NCBI GenBank assembly: GCA_963995505.1
Contig: OZ023199.1
Coordinates: forward strand, 6,753,906-6,817,905
DNA from: Hypericum androsaemum
Lineage: Eukaryota; Streptophyta; Magnoliopsida; Malpighiales; Hypericaceae
Reading direction: 5' to 3'
Length of the DNA stretch: 64,000 nucleotides
Translations under genes and position numbers: made by a program
Shown here: one piece after another, positions 55,725 through 64,000 of the stretch
Layout: each line of letters starts with the position of its first letter
How positions within the stretch are numbered: position 1 is the stretch's first letter
Notes under the pieces: model-generated
Database searches by the model: none
The model's input: the letters and a program-made list of their open reading frames with translations, nothing else
What the model was told of the DNA's origin: nothing

Positions 55725-58700
55725 TAACCAAAATGCCTTGAATTAGCACATTTTGGGCAAATTGTAGACAAGGTGAACATATGCCTTGCATTAAATGGAA
55801 ACTGGGCTCCTTAGAAGAGAGATGCGTGCCAACTCTGATGAAATGAAAAATAGAAGCAATAAAGCAATAACTTAAAACAACCTAAACTAAAAAGAAATCA
55901 ACTCGGTTGCCTTGGGAGATGCTGCGCCCTAGCAACGGCGCCAATTGACAAGAAGATTTTTACACCCCGATGCAATAAAGGAAGTAAGGGTATGAAAATG
56001 TCGAACCAAAGGGAGCGGGTTCAAGAAATCCCTGCTAATTGCACAAGTAGATAATGTTGAAATTTTTTTGTTTTGTTTTAAGGAAAAGTCAAGCTAAGAC
56101 AGTAAGAAATTAAGGGAAATAGCAATAAGGATGAAATGAGCAAGGTGCTTTCATGCGACCCCTTGTAACTTGGTCTCTCCTGGGCTTATAACATACCAGG
56201 TGGGCCTAGGTGAGCCTAAGGCATGGTATTTCACTTTCTGAGTCCATCACACTACAAAGTCAAGATATAGGTTCCAAACAGCCCATTCCTTGGACACTCT
56301 CTCTCACAGTGAGTTGTCAACCTCACAAAAGTGTACGAGTCGCCAGTTATCTTCCTAATCCCAACTAATTACCGCACCACCTAATAGCTAACTAGTGTCC
56401 TCCCTACGGTGTCACTGACGTAGGTGCTCACATCATGGATCACTAGTCTAACGGGTAGTAATTCCACTCTTCCAATGACAATTAAGTCTTTCGAGCCAGG
56501 CTAAGATCATTTGGAAAGAACCTTGGGTTGGAAGAGGATTCTATGCTCATAATCCTAACATGGAGGTCCGTTAAACCAAAGCATTAAGCATTCTACCCAC
56601 TGCACGCTCTCAAGGTGAAGCCCCATTCAAAACTAAGTCACGGGGGGTGCACTAGGGCACCCAACTCAAAGGTGACTACTCACGTATCATCATCATTTTA
56701 CAATAATGCATAAATAGAAGAATAATGTCACAAAAGCTAAATGAGAGAAAAGGGAAAGAGAAAGCTCAATATTGGAGTGCCACTCGAACCCTACCTTGCA
56801 TCCGCTCCTTACTTCAAATGCCCCTCTTCTTCTATTAAACCAGAACTGTAGTATTTTTGTCAAAGCTTACAAAATGAAAGGGTTGGGGGGGCTATTTATA
56901 GAGTCTTCCCCAAAACTCTATATGCCACAAAAAATGACCAAAAATACCCTTAAAATATCTAATTTTTAGGGGAAAAACTGGGCGAGTTCACCGATCAGTG
57001 GACATAGGTGGACATAGCTCGGTGGGCTGAGATTCTTCACTATTCGACATTTATGCTCGGTGCTTGTTAGTTTTCTCGCCGTTCTCTTGAGAATTTTGCC
57101 GACCAGCAGATTATCGTAGGAAAGGCATCCTCATTGATTGGCGGATGTAGCATTGTGCCAAATCATCTAGAGAAATCTTGAAGGAGCCCAGAGGATTTGT
57201 GAAAATCATCATTCGTAGACTGGCATGATTTTTTGCCCATCGGTGGGTTTCATAGAGCAAATGCTGTTCGGTACAGATTTTACCATTTGGCGGTTGCGGC
57301 TTCTTCCCAACTTGCCTCTTTTTGACGAGACTCGCTCTAAGCTCCGCATCTTTAGCTGCTGCTCACTCTCGATCTACCTCTAAGAGAGAGAATACCTACG
57401 AGTGAAACCATTTGAGGCAATAGACAAAGAAATGGCATAAAAATAGAAGAGTACACCACAAGTTTGACGAGGATTACTTGCAAAACCTCACAACCACTAG
57501 CTTCACGGACTCCGGCTAGCTACCACTCTCTAGTTTGACTAGGTTCACTAGTACCCTCACAATACACTAGCTTTCACAGGCACCAGGTAGTTACCTCACT
57601 CTAGATTTATAGGATCTCTAGAAACCACACAATACACTAGCTTTTGCAGGCACCAGCTAGTTACCTCACTCTAGTTTTACAGGATCTTTAGAAACCTTAA
57701 GCTTATCGTTGCTCTTACAAATATACTTCTCACACCTTCATACATAAGTTGAGAAAGTATTATAAGCCAAAAGTATTTCTGATACGCTCTTTGTCTTAAC
57801 CACTTAGTGATCACAGTTTTTCTATATTGATGTAGGAATTCAGCTTCGAGCTAGATTTCTTCTTTGAATCTTGATCACTATCTTTTTCTTTAGAGTGGTC
57901 CACCTTTGTCTTTGGCTTGATCTTTTATTTAGATGATCTTTTTTGCATATAGCCATTGGACCTTGCTCTCAAAGTAAGTCTTCAAGCTTCCTCTCCACGT
58001 CGCAAGTAGCCGCTGGAGGAGAAGATATCATTAGGTAGCCAAGTATCCAACACTTTTCTCCTAGGCTTGACTTGAGTTGACTTTGAATATGGGTTGATTT
58101 GATCCCAAAAATAGCGGTTACAAATGAAGCCAAAAGAATGTCTTAAACCTCTTTTGTATTCGGCTATGTTAGATCAACATAATCAACATTTAAACAATTA
58201 TTCTTTGGACAAAAGAGTGAATTGTCTAGGGTAGTCTCCCATCACGTAGACTTGTTCAAAGATGATTATATAACTCTTCCCAAAGTTAATCTCTCTAATC
58301 CATCGAAGAGTGCTTTAACCATCAAGCAACTAAGCTTTGGTGAGGTGCTTATACGGTAGGTAAAAGCCTTAATCATCTTGATCTTGGTAAGGTTCAAATT
58401 CAAACTTACATTGGGATAAATATCTAGATCTTTTGGTCAAGCTTTATCTAGAATGTCTAAGTAAAGCCTTGAACCATACTTAGGAAAATTCTTAACAACC
58501 CAAATCATAAAACATCTTCGTTGACTTCGGACTTAATACAGTAATCAAAGATCATCCGAAAGATAAGTTTATGACCTCATGTGAGAATAAACTTAGTATA
58601 AAGAAAATAGTCATTTATCTATCTTGAAAGTTAAGTCCGTGTAGCTTATGACCGATCTCTCGATATAGTTCTTTATCCCTTTGATCATGACTAGCATTTT

Positions 58701-59393
58701 GTTATACTTAAGGGTAACTCAGTATATGATGAGTGTACTGCTATGCATAGCCTTTTTCTTGATCACACTTAACCGAATTCTGATATGTAATTAATCAAAA
58801 TACCTAGGCATTTTTACTCTCTAATCCATAGAAGGGTGCTTTAACCACTAAGCAACCAAGTCATGGCGAGGCGCTTATACGGCAGGTAAAAGCCTTAATC
58901 ATTTTGATCTTGGCAAGGCTCAAATTTAAACTTGCCTTGGGATAAATATCTAGATCTTTTGGTCAAGCTTTAACTAGAATGTGTAAATAAAGACTTGAAC
59001 CAGACTTAGGAAAATTCTTAACAACCCAAATCATAAAACATCTTCATTGAACCAGACTTAGAAAAATTCTTAATAACTTAAATCATAAAAGGTCTTCATT
59101 GACTTCAGATTTCACAAAGAAATCAGAGATCACCCAAAAGATAAGTTTATGACCTCATGTAAGAAAAAACTTAGTCTAAAGGAAAGAGTCATTTACCTTA
59201 CTTGAAAGTTAAGTCCGTATAGATTATGACCAATCTCTCGATATACTTCTTTATCCCTTTGATCATGACTAGCATTTTGTTGTACTTAAAGATAACTGAG
59301 TATATGACCAGTGTACTACTATGCATAGCCTTTTTTTGATCGTACTTAACCAAATTATGATTTGTACTTAATCAAAATACTAAGACATTTTTT

Positions 59394-59545
59394 ACGTTAT
59401 TGAGAATGAGTGTGATATTTTTAGACTATGTAAAGTCGAAAAAAAATATCACAGATCCATTAACCAAAGGTCTGACGAGAGATAAAGTGAAGGTATCATC
59501 TAGGGGAATGGGATGAAAGCCCATAAAATGGCCTAAACCCATGAT
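59394..59545 (+). pseudogene. Copia RNase H, second half
   Basis: In one forward frame the text reads LLRMSVIFLDYVKSKKNITD, then PLTKGLTRDKV and SSRGMG, the end of copia RNase H (Y-V-K-S-x-x-N-I-A-D-P-L-T-K-G-L). It continues directly from 46308-46491 once the nested element is removed. A stop replaces the residue after RGMG. The following 0.55 kb (ATGGCAACCCAACCT and on) is the usual copia 3' leader to the polypurine tract. Confidence 0.85.
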
Positions 59546-60115
59546 GGCAACCCAACCTGGAACGTAAAACCTGATATGCAGGTTTAATAGGATAACCGAG
59601 TTGTGAGGCTGGGCTAAAAAAAAGTACTCAAAAATTGAGTTCCCTACCCATTCCTTTGATGAAGAGTGATATATTTGTCCTTGGGAAGGTTAAGCTTTAA
59701 GCTTTTAATAATCCTTATACTTTGAGTAAATATAAGTGAGGTATGACAGGATGCTCCTAATAAGAGATCACCTATACTGAATGTGAAAGGCCACTTCTAT
59801 GAGATGTGTTAAGAGCTAAATCTCTAGAGCATTCGATGGAGTTTCCAAGGTTGTGAGGGCCAAAATGGACAACAAAGAAAGAACCGAGTAGTGATTTGAG
59901 AAGGAGTTTTGTGAGTACCTTAGTCTTAGTATACATAAAATATCTAATAGTTTAAGGCACCGTGTCCACTGGTTGGCAAGTATATCCGAAGATATTTTAC
60001 TAAGGAAGGTTCAAGACTATCAACTATCTTTCCAGATGCAACAACTTCTCGTAGAACTCTAAAGTTGCTTGTAGCATTGGGAGGCTCAAATTATAACATA
60101 TCAGCCAATTGTATT

Positions 60116-61653
60116 TGTAGGTCCAATAAGTAACCTTAGGGGGTGGGGGTGAGTTAGGTGTCAATTGAATTTTTTGTTGGTACTTAGTCAATCAGCGTAG
60201 ATGAGAGTAGAGATAGACAGATTTGACACCAAATGGATAGTAGTTCAGTTTGGTCCACTTGAGCCTACGTCCACTCTCCAAGTGTTCTCCTGCTTTTTAT
60301 TATCCCCAATAAAAACACAAGAGAAAATCATAAGTTTTACCACGTTCACTCGTAAACCTATAAGTTTTAATAGGTTCACTTGCAAACCTAACCACCACCA
60401 GCTTCACGAACTCAGGCTAGCTACCATTCTCTAGTTTTACCATGTTCGCTAGTATCCTCACTAATACACTAGCTTTCACAAGCTATGGCTAGCTACCTTC
60501 CTCTAGATTTATAGGATCTCTAGAAACCTTTAGCTTAGTGTTGCTCTTATAAATGTACTTCTTACAACTTCACACAAAAGTTGATTAAGTATCCTAAGAC
60601 AAAAGTATATATAATACGCTCTTTGTCTTAACCTTTTCGGGATCACAACTTTTCTCTCTAGAATGTAGGAATTCAGCTTGAGCAAGATTTCTTCTTTGAA
60701 TCTTGATCACTTTCTTTTTCTCGAGTGGTCCACCTTTGTTCTTGGCTTGATCTTCTATTTATAGGATCTCCCTTGCATGTAGCCGTTGGCCTGGCCCTTG
60801 CTCTCCAAGCAAGTCCTCAAGCTTGCTCTTCATGTCTGAAGTAGCCGTTGGGGAGATGCTTATCTTAGCTATTAAAATAGCCAATTTTTCTTCCTAGGCT
60901 TGACTTGAGTAGACCTTGACATGTGGGTGATTTGATCCCTGAAATAGATCTTACAAAATAAATCCAAAAGAACTTCCAAAACTTCTTTTGTATCAGGTTA
61001 TGTTAGATCAACATATTCAAGATTTAAACAATTGTTCATTGGACAAAAGACTGAATCGTCTAGGGCAATCACCCATCACGTGGACTTATTCAAAGATGAT
61101 TATATAACTCTTCCCAAAGTTAATCTTGCTTATCCATAGAAGAGTACTTTAACTACTAAGCTACCAAGCTAAGGCGAGGCGCTTACTCGGCAGGTAAAAG
61201 CGTTAATCATCTTGATCTTGGCAAGGTTTAAATTCAAACTTGCTTTGGGATAACTATCTAGATCATTTGGTCTAGCTTCAGCTAGAGTGTGTAAGTAAAG
61301 ATTTGATCTAGACTTAGAAAAATTCTTAGCAACCAAGCTCACAAAACAGTCTTTGTTGACCACTCAAATTTCACTAAGAAACCAATGATCACACGACAGC
61401 AAAGTTTATGACCCCGTGCAAGAATAAACTTAGTCTCAACGAAAAAGTCACTTACCTAACTTGTAAGTTAAGTCCTCGTAGCTTATGACTGATCTCTCGA
61501 TATACTTCTTTATCCCTTTGATCATGACTAGCATTTTATAGTACTTAAAGATAACTAAGTTTATGATTAGTATACTACTATACATAGCCTTTTTCTTGAT
61601 CATACTTAACCGAATTCTGATATGTACTTAATTAAAATACTAAGTCATTTTCA
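60116..61653 (-). mobile_element. Solo LTR of element X family (1.54 kb)
   Basis: It matches the X LTR at 46492-47999 end to end: minus start TGAAAATGACTTAG, end GGACCTACA. Flanking GTATT and ACATT agree only at 3 of 5 bases, so the target duplication is decayed or the edge is off by a base. It lies in the copia 3' region just before the polypurine tract. Confidence 0.75.
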
Positions 61654-61670
61654 ACATTCATGTAGGGGAT

Positions 61671-62498
61671 TGTTGGAGAATTAGATTTTTAATCCAACAA
61701 GGAGGTTCGCCTAATAAATATTTTTGTTCGGCTTAGGCCTAAGAGGTTAATTAGAAAGAGAATTCTAATTAAATATAATCTCTTGGAAACTTTAAGCTAA
61801 TTGCAATGTGAGTCACACCAATTGGGTTTAGGTGTCTATGAGATCATTGCGAAAACTCGTTGAGAAAGTTTCGTAACGATAAATGACACTGGCAAAAAAT
61901 TATTTCTCGGTGTGAATGAGAATTGGCTTCGAAGTGATATAGTTTAATCGGCTGTCATGAATTTGAGATTTATGACTCATGTAACCTTTCATTTATTGAC
62001 CATGGTTAATATGGGATATTAATGGATGTAACCACTCATTTATTGACTATGGTTAATAGGAAGATTAATGACTGCCATTATTCCAAAATTAAATGGGGTC
62101 TCAAATCTACCATATAAAAGGAGACCTCCTCCTCTCATTTGAAACACACCAAAACTCACATAGACATTTTCATATTGCATAGAGTCAGAGTTCTGCAACC
62201 TCCTACGGTTCGAAAGGTGTTCAATAGTGCTTTCTATTATTCACGTGATTAGACGCTATACCTTGAGAACTCTTTTACCTTTGGAGACCTGAAGCTATAA
62301 GGCGGGTAATGAGAGTCTAAAGGCACACAGCTTACTGTGGCCTTATCCACGATTCAATCCAAAGTCCCTTACCTTGGAAAAGACGGAAATAAATACTTTG
62401 TTCAAAGTGTGGTTGTAAGTTAACTCTCAATCTCTTCTATTACATTGCTTAAGAATATATATTGTTTAAATCATATTTTATTACTAATATTTCCAACT
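61671..62498 (+). mobile_element. Copia 3' LTR
   Basis: The LTR begins TGTTGGAGAATTAG right after GTAGGGGAT and ends ATTTCCAACT before the CAAAT duplication. The first 65 bp match 46243-46308. The inner part matches the remnant at 3555-3785 in reverse. Confidence 0.75.
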
Positions 62499-62503
62499 CA
62501 AAT

Positions 62504-63809
62504 TTATTAGGCTGAAATTCAGTATAATTGTACACAGAAATATAGTATTGTGGTTTAGAATTTCAGGTGCAAGTGTATTGATGATTTCATATATTTATAT
62601 GTTTATTGAGTTCGTACTTTCGTAGAGTTTTTAATTTAGTACTTTCATTTTATCCATTCAGTTGTGTTTTATTAAGTGTTAGTCACATTGATGTCAAATA
62701 TTTTTATCATTTGTCTTTGTATTTTGGAGGTTTGAATGATACTCAAAACATGTGGAGGTTGGTTTTAAGCAATGATTACGAGCAAGAGAGTGTCAAAGGT
62801 TGCAAACCAAGGATTTTTTATAATGGGTAAAAAATTGAATTTTTTTCAATATGGATATAGATCTACCACATTTTCCAAGATAGATAATATTTTTAGGGAA
62901 AATAAGTAGTGGCGACTTGTAGAGGTCGCCTATATTTAGGCGTGTGCCACGTAGTGTAAAATAGCTGATAAAAAATAAAGACAACCTGTTTGTGAAAAAA
63001 AATAACAAAAATAAAGACAACCTATTAAAATGTCGCCTCTACTTAAGCGTCCCACCTAAAGTGAAGGTGACCCATTTTAACATTTTTAACGGTTCAAGAA
63101 AAGGGAGACACAGAAAATTAATAGGAGTAGACCAAATGTCAAATTCTTTTTCAACGTTCTCACTTTTTTTTCCCAGAACTCAAACAAAATGTTCATTCAT
63201 AGTGAAAATGATAATGAACAATAGTTTCCAACAATTAAGAAGTTACACTATATGTTCTATTTAAGAAAAATATTATACTCATTGGATAAATTATTGTTAA
63301 AATCATACATTTGCTCGATGAAAAATACCTTACATTAATAAAATATTTGCTAGCCATAGAAAGCACGTGGACTCAGATTCAACTAATTGATCTCTCTAGC
63401 ACCTCAATCAAAACAGAGTACTAAGATGAAACTTGATCCAACTCAATGTCATAACCAGACAAAATATACTGTCTTCAATTACTACAGGTCAAATGTTAAC
63501 TATTTACTACAAGTTGACAACACTTACACACATGCATAGTGTAACACCAAGTTGTTTATTTTTCTGATGGGTAAATTAATGACTCATTATATGCGTATTT
63601 ATCTAGGATGGAATCAGACCTCATTAAAAAAATTCTTCATGGCAAAACCTCGTGGAAAAAATCCACGACGGAGGAAAACAGTATCCGAGAGTATTGCACA
63701 TCCACACTAAGTTGTTTATTGGAACATAACCATAAGCTCAAATAACAAAATGAACTTTTACAATGAAACAAGAGAAATGTGTCCTCAACCATGTATAACT
63801 TTTTAAGAA
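62504..63809. other. Intergenic region upstream of the kinase 3' end, no gene recognised
   Basis: AT-rich sequence. Short words AAAGACAACCT and TCGCCT recur between 62900 and 63060. Frames at 62606-62830 and 62992-63264 have no known domain. The stretch nearest 63809 should hold the 3' UTR of the kinase gene. Confidence 0.4.
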
Positions 63810-64000
63810 CTAAATATAACTTGGATAAAGATCTTCACCAAAAGTGGATGAAGTGGTAGGAGCCAAGCTACTACCTGACATGAAGTCTTTAGGTTGTTGT
63901 AATTGCAATGCATCACCATAAATGCTATAATCAGACTCCAGCTCTTTCACAGCAGATTGGCCTTCAAGCATACTAACCACTTCAGACATTGTCGGCCTCA
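63810..64000 (-). CDS. LRR receptor-like kinase, C-terminal end (partial)
   Basis: The minus frame running in from the window edge reads RPTMSEVVSMLEGQSAVKEL, kinase subdomain XI with the invariant Arg followed by the P-T-M-S-x-V-V-x-M-L-E-G motif. An acidic and Ser/Thr-rich tail follows (SDYSIYGDALQL, APTTSSTFGEDLYPSYI), with a stop at 63810-63812. The tail resembles LRR-VIII-2 kinases (RFK1/At1g53430 group), which are plasma-membrane receptors. 63 codons including the stop are in the window; the kinase core and ectodomain lie beyond 64000. The motif is diagnostic for a receptor-like kinase, but the subfamily is tentative. Confidence 0.82.
   Translation of the reverse strand, partial: RPTMSEVVSMLEGQSAVKELESDYSIYGDALQLQQPKDFMSGSSLAPTTSSTFGEDLYPSYI

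Larger units (their letters stand above)
49637..57436 (-). mobile_element. Athila/Tat-like Ty3 retrotransposon lacking pol enzymes (7.8 kb)
   Basis: The LTRs are 49637-51210 (3') and 55946-57436 (5', missing about 90 bp of its outer end). Both start on the plus strand with TGACAAGA and TTTTTACACCCCGATGCAAT. Directly inside the 5' LTR the minus strand reads TTGGCGCCGTTGCTAGGG, the primer-binding block typical of Athila-type elements. The polypurine tract AGTGTGGGGGTG is at about 51211-51222. The interior encodes gag and protease-like domains. No reverse transcriptase, RNase H or integrase was seen between 51223 and 53255. The truncated outer end coincides with the damaged LTR of element X. Confidence 0.85.
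46492..59393 (-). mobile_element. Large LTR element 'X' inserted in copia RNase H (12.9 kb)
   Basis: A perfect 5-bp duplication, ACGTT (46487-46491 and 59394-59398), brackets it, and removing it restores the order of RNase H motifs. The 3' LTR (minus reading) is 46492-47999, beginning TGAAAATGCC and ending GGACCTACA. An AAAAAAGGGGTGAT polypurine tract abuts it at about 48000-48013. The 5' LTR occupies about 57437-59393. It has lost its inner end and carries a tandem duplication (58290-58803 repeated at 58815-59390). The interior keeps one low-complexity coding region and a nested Athila-like element. No pol domain belonging to X is visible. Confidence 0.8.
46243..62498 (+). mobile_element. 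Ty1/copia element expanded to 16 kb by nested insertions
   Basis: A 5-bp duplication, CAAAT (46238-46242 and 62499-62503), marks the outer ends. The left end (46243 to about 46308) keeps only the first 65 bp of the LTR and then jumps straight to the RNase H coding region. The 3' LTR is 61671-62498 (TGTTGGAGAATT to TTCCAACT), preceded by the polypurine-type GTAGGGGAT. RNase H is split between 46308-46486 and 59394-59530. Removing the two later insertions (46492-59393 and 60116-61653) leaves about 1.8 kb of copia sequence. Confidence 0.8.

Overview
The window is a stretch of plant nuclear genome, most likely from a eudicot. It is AT-rich and gene-sparse. Its genes have introns and encode plant-type proteins: cyclic phosphodiesterase, PEX7, an oil-body-associated protein, an NPF4-type transporter, a CAD1/NSL1-type MACPF protein and the tail of a receptor-like kinase. 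Transposons of several classes are nested inside one another. I cannot name the species from sequence alone. Gene identities come from remembered family sequence and splice logic, not from database searches.

Layout. 1-2401: LTR-retrotransposon family 'R1' (two LTRs, tiny interior). 2457-3361: an hAT-like element with a perfect 8-bp target duplication. 3795-14040: a tandem segmental duplication of a cyclic phosphodiesterase gene. Copy A (4863-5802) is a pseudogene that lost exon 3. Copy B (7575-9327) is intact, and its flank carries a 2.66-kb Mutator-like element that itself contains a Pack-MULE with a captured LisH/CTLH gene fragment. 15246-16202: PEX7, no intron in the coding region. 17173-17937: another MULE. 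20119-21615: a solo Ty3-type LTR. 22080-24705: a decayed CDPK-related kinase fragment split by a small Ty3/gypsy element. 25935-32178: a complete R1 element on the minus strand, with a Ty1/copia element inserted in its 3' LTR. 32523-32991: a MULE-type MITE.

The main genic island is 33130-42779, all on the minus strand: an OBAP-type gene, an NPF4-type transporter (with a GC-AG intron and a first coding exon that is only the ATG), and a MACPF gene with a plastid rpl22-like fragment in an intron. 44106-45916 is a MULE with an hAT-like element inside its terminal inverted repeat. 46243-62498 is one Ty1/copia element inflated to 16 kb. Its RNase H region is split by a 12.9-kb LTR element, which in turn contains an Athila-like Ty3 element, and a solo LTR sits just before the polypurine tract. 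The window ends in the 3' end of a receptor-like kinase gene (63810-64000, minus).

The host genes show no operon-like relationship and appear independently expressed. The functional content is ordinary housekeeping, transport and defence. The unusual content is the transposon stratigraphy: many insertions can be ordered in time from intact target-site duplications, and one has its empty site preserved in the neighbouring paralogous copy. I saw no CRISPR array, rRNA or convincing tRNA, and I do not see a novel biological system.
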